From contig NC_079900.1 in NCBI RefSeq assembly GCF_024868665.1, forward strand, positions 5,519,038 through 5,583,037: a stretch of DNA of 64,000 nucleotides, given 5' to 3'. A program made the position numbers and the translations under genes. Positions within the stretch are counted from its first letter, which is position 1. Each line of letters opens with the position of its first letter. Shown here piece by piece: positions 13,191-26,500 of the stretch. The notes under the pieces were generated by a model, which was not told the origin of the DNA, did not search any database, and saw only the letters and a list, made by a program, of their open reading frames with translations. The DNA comes from Triplophysa rosa. Its lineage: Eukaryota > Chordata > Actinopteri > Cypriniformes > Nemacheilidae.

Positions 13191-14364
13191 TATTCAAGTC
13201 TTTACGAAAATAAAAGCTTCATACGATCCGACAGGCTGTGCTTGTATAGTAGGGACCAAAATAAGACACTCGACCCGACAGAACTTGTGATTAATATGGG
13301 TGATTTTCGCTATGGATGAGAGAGGAGAGTAATTCAAGTCTTAAGGATCAAGTCCTACCTATAAGAACAGTGTAATGTATTGGATGTGTTTAAAAAAATC
13401 TTTTGCCGACTACTACATTCCTCTCATCGCCGCCGCAGCGCCCATATTGGGGGCAGTTTTCGGTGTGGCACCTTCAGATCGTGATCTTTGGTTCCGACTT
13501 GTCATCGATGAGAAACGTTCCTAACTAAAAGTCTGACCAGAGTTCAAGGGGAAGATAAAGAATAATAAATAAGAAGATAACATCTCTATTATCAAATGTG
13601 ACAGGTGTCACTTTGATAAACGGGTGTACTTTATTCATTAGGAGAATTTGGTTGTGAAAAAAAGAAACAAGAGACGCGTGTTTATGACATTACATTAACA
13701 CTCAGAGAAAGAGCATATACACAATTTTACTGCTTTGAAAATCAAACTCCAACCTCTGTATCGTAACCAACCAATTTATTGTTAATTGTATTTTGTAAGT
13801 ACGTTTATTTCATTAAAAGCCTACACAAATCGATGGATAAGAAAGTCTTAAGAGATCATGTTAGAGAGAAATGCATATGTTTGGTACTGTAATGACCACC
13901 ACCAGGAATTTATGACAAACCATCTACTACCACACGCGACAATACTCCCATTTATTTTAGGATTGCATTTGTAAATGTTGAAAACTCCACTTATTATGAT
14001 AAATTAACCGTTTGTAAATAAGGGGGCAGTCGTGGCCTAATGGTTAGAGAGTCGGACTTGTGACCAGAAGATTCCCACGGCCGGCAGGTAACGACTGAGG
14101 TGCCCTTGAGCAAGGCACCTTACCCCTACTTGCTCCCCGGGCGCTGCAGTGATAGCTGCCCACTGCTCCGGGTGTACCTGTGTTCACTACACACTGGATG
14201 GGTTCACATTTCGGGTATGGGTCACCATGCCTGACAAATAGATCACTTCAATCAATCACTTATTTTTCAACCTTAACATTTATTCCTGTTCCATCCTATT
14301 ATTTATTATCACTGAACAGTTAAAGCAATGCATATACAGTGCGATACGGTACAAATATACTGTA
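13191..14364. other. Intergenic region: ankrd40 5' side and mettl26 3' side
   Basis: 13191-13500 is the probable ankrd40 promoter and 5' untranslated region, including a GC-rich patch (CGCCGCCGCAGCGCCC near 13428). The only other structure seen is the V-SINE at about 14020-14255. Confidence 0.55.
14020..14255 (+). mobile_element. tRNA-derived V-SINE (HE1-like)
   Basis: The head resembles a tRNA gene: TGGCCTAATGGTTAGAGAG fits the pol III A box, while the B box is decayed. The centre has the conserved V-SINE block (GAGGTGCCCTTGAGCAAGGC, then CTGCTCCGGGTGT). The tail TATGGGTCACCATGC is also typical of zebrafish HE1-type SINEs. Family naming is from memory; the tRNA-like head plus V-SINE core is visible directly. 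Confidence 0.8.
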
Positions 14365-16131
<1,767 letters not shown>

Positions 16132-16553
16132 TTTGCACATCCAGCGACACGTTCCTGGAATCAGAAGAGAAATGCAGCTGCGTAAATACCGCCGCAGTTG
16201 TCAATTTAAGCGACGTTGCTCAACCTGGAAATCCAACAAGACCTTTAAAAGCTCCAAACTGCTGCGAATTAGAGCAGGTCGTGAATGGTCCACATTTCTG
16301 AAACACTTTCATGCATCTGTATAATGGCTGCAAAAAGTCACTTGAAACAGTCATTCACGACGAAGGAAGATGGTATGGATGCAACATTTCTGCATTTTTT
16401 CTTTAACGGTTCTTTATTTGTTCCATTTAGTGGTAATAATCGCTACAATGTAGAGGCATTGAATTTTGCATCCCATGATGCAACGGTGTAACGTCAACTT
16501 CCTATTTGTTTGGAAAAGACGCGCACAGCAAAGCGGGCATCAGATGCGCAAAT

Positions 16554-16646
16554 CGATCGGCGTATGACATCAAAGTACCGCGAGAGCAGACTGCTCCTTA
16601 TGCTCATAAATCGCTCTCGCGGTACTTTGATCACATATGCCAATCG
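16554..16646. repeat. Near-perfect inverted repeat (hairpin)
   Basis: Two 34-base arms (16554-16587 and 16613-16646) match at about 30 of 34 positions around a 25-base spacer. The inner 18 bases of each arm (TCAAAGTACCGCGAGAGC) are identical. It lies about 420 bp upstream of the mettl26 start. It may be a small MITE or a structured regulatory element. Confidence 0.8.
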
Positions 16647-16894
16647 GTCTGCGAACCGCCATAAGAAGTCTGTATTAAATGTTACTATGTGTCACGACTA
16701 TACACCGTTAAACATTCGGAATGATCACCGGTGTACTTTTATAAAGATTTTTGTATCCTTGTTCAAAAATGAATTAATAATATGTATAATGCTAAAAATG
16801 TCTAAAAACAGTAAATGGTGAGAAAATGGTTTTGCTTTGTTTGTTTGTTTGTTATTTTAGAAGGTCAGGCTATAAAAACTACTAGCATTAAAGC

Positions 16895-17240
16895 TTCGTA
16901 CAAATCAGAATAATATGTGGTTGTACTGAAAATTCAATGCTGTTTTACAAACATTTCCATGCAACACAATAAAGAGACACATAACAACATTTCTATAAGA
17001 AGCAACATTCAGAGAAACACTCAATTAACACATTAAATGTTACATAATTATTAAACATCTCCGATTTGTTTGTACTTTTTGCAATAACAAAGTTCTGTCT
17101 ATACTGTCTTCATGGTTTTGTGGAGGAAGTTGAGGCTTTAACACATTATTTAAACACAAACCATTTCTTTAACTATCAGTCATCAGCACATCAGTATTGA
17201 GTTCAGTCCTTTTCCTCTAGTTATCTGTGAGCAGTGTCTT
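16895..17240 (+). pseudogene. Decayed duplicate of the Fc-receptor-like promoter and signal-peptide exon
   Basis: This stretch is recognisably homologous to 23190-23545 upstream of the Fc-receptor-like gene. Shared landmarks in the same order are GAGGAAGT..TTGAGGCTTTAACACA, ATCAGTAT and GAGTTCAGT, followed by CTCTAGT and a TGTGAG donor. The ATG of the real first exon (23503) is ATT here (about 17195-17197), so the start codon is lost. No downstream Ig exons follow before the LINE. I read it as the remnant of a tandem duplication. Confidence 0.6.
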
Positions 17241-17689
17241 TTTTAGTTGTTTTTTAGTTGTTCCTGTAATTTATTAAAAACTTTTCATGATGGTGGCAAT
17301 GTTTAAATCTTCAGCTCATGAGTGAATGTTTGGTAGTGTCAGACAGTAAGTGTGCAGATAGTGATGTGTGTAATGCGTCGAATCATGATGAGTGCAGTTC
17401 AGTTGTCAGCGAAACTTCTAGCTGCACAGAGTGTCTTTCACCATTGCACGCCATTCAAAAATATTATTTTATTCTGACCAATTCATTTATTTTCATATAA
17501 TAAATGAAATAATAATTAGTACTTCGATAATTTATTACAGTAGGTGACTGTAGGTGATTACTTTCCCAGGACTTTGTTCATGTATTGCTTGTGGTCTGTG
17601 GTGTCATGCATCTGCAAAAGCAGAACTTGTTGATTATTTATATTTTATTCCGCAAATGTTTCTGATAATGTGAGGATTACAAATGTGGG

Positions 17690-17868
17690 AGCGAGGGGAG
17701 GGTCGGCCAAGGAAATAATTTTTTTGTGCCATGAAAAGTGAGATATTTGTCATTCAAATGTAGTGAAGTACAGTAAAAAGTAAACATAAAAAGTAATACT
17801 TAAGTACAGATATTCAAAAAGTGTACTTACAGTTCTCAAGTAAATGTACTTCGTTACTTCCACCTCTG
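17690..17868. mobile_element. End of a hAT-like element
   Basis: The right boundary reads CAGAGGTGGAAGTAACGAAG on the minus strand, followed by ACTTAAGTA-type sequence. It is closely related to the terminus of the larger element at 39627-42010 (CAGAGGTGTAAAGAGTACC). The partner end was not found. Confidence 0.5.
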
Positions 17869-17992
17869 AACTAAATAAACCACCAAATCAGGGTATTTAG
17901 CCTATTATGTATTATGCAAAGTGCAAACGCCACAAATTGGGTTTTACTAATATAATCTTTAATTTTGTCATTTAAAACACCTCTCCCCTTTA

Positions 17993-18317
17993 AACTTTAA
18001 AACTGCGCAGCTTGAAGAGATGCATGCAAAACAACGTCTGACAACTTGTGCCGCACGGAGAGACACGTGTGACTTTAAAACTGCGCATCTCGCGCTGCAC
18101 GAAGAGACACATCCACGGCGAGACACGTCTGACTTTAAAACAGCAGCTCATGCTACACGGAGAGACACATCTAAAACGGTAATTGCTCAATTGCTAAGAA
18201 GATGCTCTTGATTTATAACTGCGCAGCTCGCAAGTGATGTCACAGACCAACTAATCGTTGACAACGAATTTCATTATCGATTATTATCGATTTTATTGAT
18301 TAGTTGTTGCAGCCCTA
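17993..18317. mobile_element. hAT-like terminus with internal tandem units
   Basis: Ends at 18317 in GTTGTTGCAGCCCTA, which on the minus strand is the TAGGGCTGCAAC terminus common among fish hAT elements. Its subterminal part has ATCGATTATTATCGAT runs. Inside are about four degenerate units of roughly 65 bp marked by CTTTAAAACTGCGCA and GAGAGACAC. The left terminus is not evident. Confidence 0.5.
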
Positions 18318-21300
18318 CTGTGATCTCTCAATTATTATCACCAATTATTCAACCTCACATGCCTTCGCCACAGCCGGTACTCACAGATCAGGAAACCAGC
18401 TTGATCTCATCTACACCCGTAACTTCACCACAAATAACATTAAAGTCACACCTCTTCACATTTTTGACCACTTCTTCATCACTTTCAACATGCTCCTTCC
18501 TACATGAACTACACCTACACCACCACCCATTTATTTTAGAAGGAACCTTCGCTCTCTCTCCCCTAGCACCCTCTCTGCTAAAGTGACATCCTCTCTTCCC
18601 TCCAACTTTGCATCTCTAGATGTTGACACTGCCACCGACACCTTATGCTCAACACGTACATCCTGTCTAGATAACCTTTGTCCTCTGTCCTCCAGACCAG
18701 CTCGCGCCACCCCCTCCTCAGGGCTGCTGAAAGGAAATGGCGCAAGACCAAGCATTCTGCTGACCTAAGGGACTACCAGTCACTACTCTCCTCTTTCTCT
18801 GCTAGTGTTACCGCAGCTAAAATTTCTTTCTATACCACCAAAGTGAGCAATGCACCTAACACTCGGCAGCTTTTCAAGACATTTAACTCACTTCTTTGCC
18901 CCCCTCCGCCCCCACCCACTTCATCTTTGACTGCAGAGGACTTCACTGTTTTTTTTCACTGAGAAAACATCATCCATCAGCAAACAATTCTCAGCACCTC
19001 AGACCTCGTTACACACTACCCTCACTTCAAACATTGAACTCTCCTCTTTCGCCCCACTGACTGACACTGAAGTCACCAGACTTCTCTCCAGCCACCCAAC
19101 CACCTGTCCCCTTGACCCAATCCCCTCCCATCTCCTTCAGGCCACATCCAGCACACTCACACCTGCCCTCACACACATCATCAACACCTCCCTGCTCAAC
19201 GGCACTTTTCCATCCACATTCAAACAGGTCCAGGTCACGCCCCTACTTAAGAAACCCACATTGGACCCCTCTACTACCGACAGTTACAGACCTGTCTCTC
19301 TCCTCCCATTTATTGCAAAAACACTAGAAAGGGCAGTTTTCAACCAGGTGTCTTCCTACCTATCCCAGAGTAAACTACTGGATAACAAGCAGTCTGGCTT
19401 CAAAACAAACCACTCCACTGAGACTGCACTGCTGTCGGTCACAGAAGCACTGTGGCTAGACAAGGCAGAATCTAAATCCTCGGTCCTGATTCTGCTAGAC
19501 CTGTCAATCACCAGATACTGCTAGCAACCCTGTCATCTCTAGGAATCTCAGGCACTCCTCTCCGCTGGTTCAAATCCTACCTCTCCGGCAGATCCTTCAG
19601 GGTGTCATGGAGGGGCTCGCTATCCACTGCTCACCACATGATCACTGGGGTCCCTCAGGGATCGGTGCTTGGAACGCTGCTTTTTTCCATCTACACAACA
19701 ACCTTGGGACCCATCATACGGGCACACGGCTTCTCGTATCACTGTTATGCTGACGACACCCAGATCTACATCTCGTTTCACACAGACGATACCACTGTAG
19801 CAGCTCTCATTACAGCCTGCCTAGAGGACATCTCAGCTTGGATGAGAGAGCATCACCTCCAGCTGAACCCTGCCAAGACAGAACTACTCATGTTTCCGGC
19901 ACACCCCACAGTGCAACACGATCTCACCATCCAACTTGGCAATACCACAATCACTCCTTCCAAAACAGCCAGGAACTTCTGAGTCATATTTGATGAACAG
20001 CTGTCCTTCAATGATCACATTGCAAAGACAACACGGTCATGCCGATATGCCTTATTCAACATTAGAATGGTTAGACCCTATCTCACTGCGCATGCAGCAC
20101 AACTCCTTGTCCAGGCCCTGGTTATCTCAAGGTTGGACTACTGCAATGCTCTCCTTGCTGGTCTTCCTGCAAAGGCTATCAAACCACTCCAGCTGGTTCA
20201 GAACGCAGCAGCACGCCTCGTCTTCCAACAGCCCAAAAGGGCTCATGTGACAACCCTTTTCATCTCTCTCCACTGGCTACCGGTTGAAGCCCGTATCAGA
20301 TTCAAGTCACTAATGCTTGCCTACAGGCAGGGGCGCAATTAACAGTTTCAAGGGGGGTATGCAAGACAGAATTTTGGGCCCCCCTCTTCAGATTCATTTT
20401 TTAAATGAGTGATTTTAATAATAAAATGTTATAATATTATAGAAATGTAATTAAACAATTTGAGACTGGTGGTGGGCATGCACGGTCTGCTAATGGACTG
20501 TCCTGCTTCACTCTCACCGGCAGCCGGAATGTTATGCACATTAGCATCAAATGTTGTGGCCTCCTCTTCGCTAACCCGTAGTCCTGATTTTTTTAGATCG
20601 TCATCGCTGGTTCCGTTACTGTCTTGAATGTTGTTCTGTGCTGTTTCATGCCTGCATATTGTCAATTGTTTGTCGCTAATCTGTTGCCCTCCTCCGGTGC
20701 TAACATCGACACTGAGGCAGTCGCTATTAACATCCAAGTTCTTTACCTGCGTGTTACTGCAGTCATCAGAAATATTTGGCTTATTCTTCGCAAAGACCCA
20801 CTTTGTAAGAGAGTTACTTAATTTTTTTACCTCTCTATCCTTACTTTTTTGAGTTTTCGTTTTTGGGCACCTGACAAATGCTTGTTTCGTTCCATCGTTA
20901 CTTTTTACGTCAACATCTGGCGCGCTGTTTTTTTAAGAGCGTCACGTTCACGTAACACTTTAATTTACAATAGTTTAATTTTCATTTACAGGAAATAATT
21001 TTTCTTTCGCTTTAGTGTTATTAACTGACATGTATTTGTGTATGTACGGGGAAAAAAAGTAACTAACTGCAAAAATGAAAAAGGGATGATTGTGGGGCCC
21101 CCTAGCGTTTGGGCCCATATGCACGGCATACTCTGCACCCCACCTAACGGCGCCCCTGCCTACCGGACTATCACTGGATCTGCACCGGCATACTTTCACA
21201 CCCTCCTACACTCCTACACCCCATCAAGAGCCCTGCGTTCAGCAAATGAGCAGCGTCTTGTATTGCCTTCTCATAAGGGCTGTAAATCGCTTTCCAGCTC

Positions 21301-21612
21301 ATTCTCCTTCACAACTCCTTCCTGGTGGAACATTCTTCCTAACTCAGTCCGGTCAACCACATCTCTCACAACATTCAAAAAACTACTTAAAACCCATCTC
21401 TTCTGTGAAAACTTGACAGACAAATGAGAAGAAAAAAAAACACAAAAAAAACAGTAACTCTTTCTCTCAACAGGTATTGGTCTAGCTTTTGTTGAAACTA
21501 GTAGCTTTGTATTAGCACCTATTGTATTATTGCTCCTGTATGACATATCGCTTATTGCTCCCTGAACTCTCTGTAAGTCGCTTTGGAATATAGCATCTGC
21601 TAAATGACTAAA
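18318..21612 (+). mobile_element. L2-type LINE, 5'-truncated and frameshifted, split by a hAT insertion
   Basis: Starts inside the end of an endonuclease domain (HRSGNQLDLIYTRN, about 18391) and runs through a broken reverse-transcriptase frame. RT landmarks are SYRPVSLLPFIAKTLER near 19282, [28 protein letters not shown], and the catalytic YADD box at 19746 ([10 protein letters not shown]). The C-terminal part SLHWLPVEARIRFK precedes the insertion at 20328, and SWWNILPNSVRS to KLLKTHLF resumes after it. The 3' tail is GTAAGTCGCTTTGGA then a TAAATG-rich end. Several frameshifts and stops show it is dead. L2 assignment rests on the RT and tail style. Confidence 0.85.
20328..21158. mobile_element. 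hAT element nested in the LINE, with transposase-like N-terminal relic
   Basis: Terminal inverted repeats CAGGGGCG and CGCCCCTG bound an 831-bp insert that interrupts the LINE coding frame. The flanks are CCTACAGG (20320-20327) and CCTACCGG (21159-21166), an 8-bp target duplication with one mismatch. On the minus strand near 20900 there is an ATG frame beginning MERNKHLSGAQKRKLKK, which resembles the start of TTF/ZMYM1-type hAT transposases in fish. It soon hits a stop, and a further minus-strand frame runs at 20429-20737. The element is non-autonomous. Confidence 0.8.
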
Positions 21613-21705
21613 TGTAAATGTAAATTGTGGATCCTTGTCATCTACTTTAGTGTTTAAATTATATAGGTTATTTTACTGTCAAAGACTTTAAATTGCATGT
21701 AAATC

Positions 21706-22093
21706 TTAAAGTCCCCGTGAACCGGAAGTTGCAATAGTTTTTACTTCTATATTTTGATGCATTTCTGAGTGAAACTGAATTTCTAATGAGAAAAATAGTG
21801 GGCGTGGCTTTCATCTTTCTCTGTAATTTGATTGGATGTATAAAAACAGCCGTTGTATTTTGAAATGGAAGTGGCAGCATACTGACAGTTGAAGAAAAGG
21901 TGTTAACGGATGCTCCGCTCAAGCCGTCTAACATACGTCATTTAAGATGGATAGTCATTTCAGGAAGGAAGATTATGAGGGCACACAAATTGTAAAACGA
22001 GAATGACCCACATTGATAAACTATTTACAAAAAACGCTGCAATATATCACGAAAAAATAGGCATTGTAATTTTTTATTTCACAGGGACTTTAA
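21706..22093. mobile_element. MITE with TTAAAGTCCC termini
   Basis: Left end TTAAAGTCCCCGTGAA; right end TTCACAGGGACTTTAA, its near-perfect inverse. No coding capacity. Related ends occur at about 9586 and at about 52193. Confidence 0.75.
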
Positions 22094-22263
22094 AGGGATA
22101 AGTTTCTCCTTTTTAAATTGTTATTTCAACAAATACATTTAAAGCAAACTTATGACATGACTGAATCAGAATCTGTTAGTGACACCATTTTAGTTTTATC
22201 TAATAATGATTTTGTTAAAGATGTCTTGATGTAAAGTTGTAATGTTTATTTTCAAGTATGACA

Positions 22264-22312
22264 TTTTTACATTTAGTCATTTAGCAGATGCTATTATCCA
22301 AAGCGACTTACA
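22264..22312 (-). mobile_element. Inverted fragment of the LINE 3' tail
   Basis: Read on the minus strand this is GTAAGTCGCTTTGGATAATA followed by GCATCTGCTAAATGACTAAA, nearly identical to the tail of the LINE at about 21570-21612. It is a short 3'-end copy in the opposite direction. Confidence 0.7.
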
Positions 22313-22504
22313 AAATTATATTTAATTAAAGCCTTTCATATTTAATAAAAAACTTAATGCAACCACAGAGGTCTGTGCTGAGCCTTGAATATCCATTGAA
22401 CCCAAAATTGCCTATGTGCTAACTTCAGCACAACAAATGTTAGTCTGTACCTCACAAGTAACTGTTTGTTAAAAGAAACATGAGTTTAATTGACAATTCT
22501 ACAG

Positions 22505-22810
22505 AGATTGATAAAGCGGTTAGTTCCAGTCCTTGATTCTGATTGGTCAATAGCGTTTACAAGCACGTCATTGTTAATGACTGGACATGTGAACATAAAC
22601 ATTTGTCTGTAATTCTTATTTTATGTCTGACAACAGAAACATAAAATATGTAAACAACTTTATGTAATTATGTAAACGAAAGCGACTTTGGCATTCAGTT
22701 GTATTAAAATAACGTAAGTTTAGAGAGTACACACAAGTATGACGCGATGGCGTCACAAACATGCTGATTAGCACATAACGTCACCATGAGCCATATACTG
22801 TAGTTTCACA
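22505..22810. repeat. MITE-like sequence carrying TTGATTCTGATTGG
   Basis: Contains GGTTAGTTCCAGTCCTTGAT followed by TCTGATTGGTC, which recurs inverted at about 45551-45575 and in part at 55910. Boundaries are unclear. Confidence 0.4.
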
Positions 22811-23029
22811 AAATCCTGTGGAAAAAACTGCACTGGGATTGTTTAGAAAATGTTTTATAATATAGTTAAATAATTAATGAAATGTAGAATGTTCCACATA
22901 TGTAACATAATGTTTAAACATTGTTAATGAAAGAATCCTCCAGAACTATGCATTCTAGCTGTCAGTATATTGAGACATAAGATGAAGTTTAATTTCCTGA
23001 TTTCTGCTGCAGTGTCTGATAGAATAAAG

Positions 23030-23074
23030 ATGGAGATGAGATCATTGGTTTCGGTTTCTATTTTACTAGTTCAG
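23030..23074 (+). other. Possible orphan signal-peptide exon
   Basis: An ATG at 23030 opens a short hydrophobic stretch (MEMRSLVSVSILLVQW) that ends at a TG|GTATTA donor-like site. It resembles the first exons of fish Fc-receptor-like genes and lies 470 bp upstream of the real first exon. It may be a relic or alternative first exon, or chance. Confidence 0.25.
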
Positions 23075-23502
23075 TGGTATTAACCTGTGGAAGGAACAAC
23101 AGTCGTTCACCATAACTTCTATTTGATTTGTTCTATAACTTATAAATACTTCTACAATTACAAGAAAAGAGACAATTAATTGAGTTATTCAGATCAGAAT
23201 AACATTTCTGGTTGTAATGACAAACCAATGCTGTTTACATAAGGCATTGCATGCAATGTTATACAGATTGACATTACAAAACAAAATTTCTACAAGAAAC
23301 AAAATTCAAAGCCACAATGTCTCAACACATGTTAAATGTGTCTGCATTTGCTACACATAACATCAGTTTGTAAGACTTTCTTTTGCCATTATGTTCCTCA
23401 GGATCTATGTATAGCGTTTGTTTAGTAGTATGCGGTTGTAGAGGAAGTCTTGAGGCTTTAACACAGTCTGTTTGTTGAAAGGTGGCTCATCAGTAGATCA
23501 GT

Positions 23503-26500
23503 ATGGAGTTCAGTTCTCTTCGTCTAGTGCTCTGTGAGTATGATCTTCTCATATATGTATTTGACTGCTGATCAATTGCTGTCACATTGTGTATGGTAAA
23601 AATGGTAAAGCCTGAGATCACCTGTATTGGAGAAATCAGCAGTCCCCAAGAAAGGAAATTGATAAAATAACATTAAGTTAAGATTATTTCTATAGAGCTT
23701 TAGACAATGAATTAAATGAATCAATACATGGATTCAATACAATTGGATTATGTGCATATAGTGTGTATTGGGTAAACATAATTTAAAACATTTAGACATG
23801 ATTCGTGTTTCTAGCTTGTTAACCTAAAAAAGTTTTTCTCCTTGTACTTTACAGTGCTGATTTCAAACACCCAGTCTGGGCAAACTGAAGGTGATTCAAT
23901 TTGATTCATGTATTACATCATATTCACATTTAGAGGTAACAGATACAAACCAGCTGAGACAAAATGACAAAGTAAAAATTTTGTCATTAGAACTTAAACG
24001 TTAAACATGAGCAAAAAAAGATCCAAGTTATTAAAGGGATAGTTCACCCAAAAAAATTTCACCCAAATTTTTCCAAACCTGTAAAAGTTTCTTTATTCTG
24101 CTAAAGACAAGGGAAGATATTTGGACTTAAAAGAAACTTCAGGAATATTGAATTTAGTACAGACTGCTTATACTTAATTAGGGTTGGGTATCATTTGATT
24201 TTATACTGATTCCGATTCTGCTTATTGATTTAGATTCTTATCGATTCCCAGTTTAGATTCCACAGTTGAAGTAAATCATTTAGATATCAACCTGTATGGT
24301 CACTTAGCCTAGTCATTGACTGGTTTGCAAAAAACTATTTATGAGCACCGTTTTGTAGCATTCATGTTTTGTGTGATTTATAACCATTGGTATTACTATG
24401 GTTTAAAGATCGCGTATCACAGGCAGTTTCATCTCATCCCAATCTCATATTAATCATGAGTGCCTACAGTAGTATTGCATACATCGTATCTTCGAAGAGT
24501 ATCTAGTTTGATCAAATTTATAAAAGAGAGATACGGCTGTACGATAATTTCTGGAAAAACACAAGATGCTAGAGGTGGGACTAGTGGGGAGAGTGGGATG
24601 GAACAACAGCACGAGCAAGCAACACATCCTCACATTAAGGGCAATGTTGGCTTGCTCACCAGGAGACTGCATTCATTTATTTATTAGATATAATGTACTA
24701 GAATGATCTTGTTTGTTCTATAAACACCATGCACTGTGCTGTGTTTTGCCTTTCTGTGTTTTTCTGTTTTTCTTATTTGCTCCTGTAAAACTGCTTTGGA
24801 ACAATGCACATTGTGAAAAGCGCTATATAAATAAATTGAATTGAATCATCACATTAATCCCTTTCTGTTTTGTACATTATGCACGGACACGCTGATTGCC
24901 AACAAAACACAGACGTGTATGACTTGCATGCAGTTCATGACCGGCATCTTTTAGAGCTGGGACCGCGCCATCTATCAGTTTCAAACGATCTCCACATCCA
25001 GCGTACATCCACCGTTTATATAACATCCATCACTGAAATGCCGTGAACAAACAGACACACCTAAACTTCACTATCGCAAGAGTAACGAGCTGCAGCGCAA
25101 CCCATCTTGACGCAGATAATCTTGATGTTAAGCGGGTCTCGCTCGTCGGTTGGCTCGTGGGCGGGCTCTTTCTTTCGCCTTGCCATGCTTTTCCGGGAGA
25201 ATGGCCAATAAAAGGAATAGGACCCCTTTGACGACACAGGGATCCAGAATTATAAAAAACTTTCCGAAACAAGTTGGAGTGCTGGGGGAGTGTATCAAGC
25301 ACAGAAATACTAGGTCATACATCCAACTCGTTTTTAACAAGTTGACCATGTTAAGCATGGTCAACTTGAAGAGAAGCCAGCACGTTTAACAGTGTAAAGA
25401 AGTCAGAATGCATGACATAGCATGATACCCGATCTTTAATACATCATGGTAAAACTGTAGTTACTTTAATGAAACTATATGTGGTTCCTACACTTTATCA
25501 CAAGTTAACACATGCACATTTCTGAAAATGTGCACGCATGAATTACTAAGAGGAACTGAATTTTTATTTTCTAGTGTTTGATTCTGATTCCTAACCTTTC
25601 GACTCGTTCTGATTTTCGATTCCCAACCCTATACTTAATGTATTTTTAATCTCTGTAGAGCTCAACAGCCTGAATTCATATTCACCATCAAGTGATTTGA
25701 GTATAATCTATTGTAACACATTGTGTTTGTTCAGAGGTTGCTAAAGCTGTGGTGAGTGTTGAGCCTGACAAACAGCTGTTCTCAGGAGAAACTGTCACTC
25801 TGAGATGTGACATACAGACTGAACCAAACACCGAGTGGACATACAGCTGGACTGTACACACATATAACAGCTGGAATACAGTCACCCAATGCACAACACA
25901 AAAATGCATAATGGAGAATGTGAGTTATTACCACAGTGGTACATACACATGTAGAGGAAAGAGTGTAAACGGACAAACCTGTGAGATGAGTGATGCTGTT
26001 ACACTGACTGTATCATCATGTGAGTTTATATGTTTATTTATCATTATTAGTGAAGAGCTGAAGTGTAACATGTTATTCATGAGAGATTTCTCATTTTCAG
26101 ATAAAGCCCGGACAGTTTTAAGAGTTTCTCCACAGCAGTGGCTGACTGAAGGAGATTCAGTGACTCTGATGTGTGAGGTCACAAGTTCATCTACAGGCTG
26201 GACATTCAGCTGGTTTACTAAACACAGTCTCTCCTCCGGTAATATCTGAACCGGTTTTCTTGTGTTACACCATCGAAAACAAGAGAACACCTGTCTTACT
26301 TTTCACAGTGAATAAATCTGCTGGTTATGAGTTGGTGTCAGACAGCAGTGGAGGATCTAAAGGCAACTACACTGTGAGTTCTGCGGCTCTGAAGCACACA
26401 GGAGTTTATATGTGCCGAGCAGAGAGAGGAGATCCAGTCTATCACACACACAACAGCAGCACACAACCACTGTGGATCACTGGTGACTTCAACACACACA

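Noticed and set aside
14020..14255. Possible functional tRNA gene
   Set aside because: Only the A box is intact; the rest is the V-SINE core, so it is a SINE head.
20429..20737. 102-codon minus-strand frame as a gene
   Set aside because: It lies wholly inside the hAT insertion and is at most a relic of element coding sequence.
26223..26285. A 50-base micro-intron rescuing Ig2
   Set aside because: It would need a GTAATA donor and an AACAAG acceptor without branch or pyrimidine tract and is below usual intron size.
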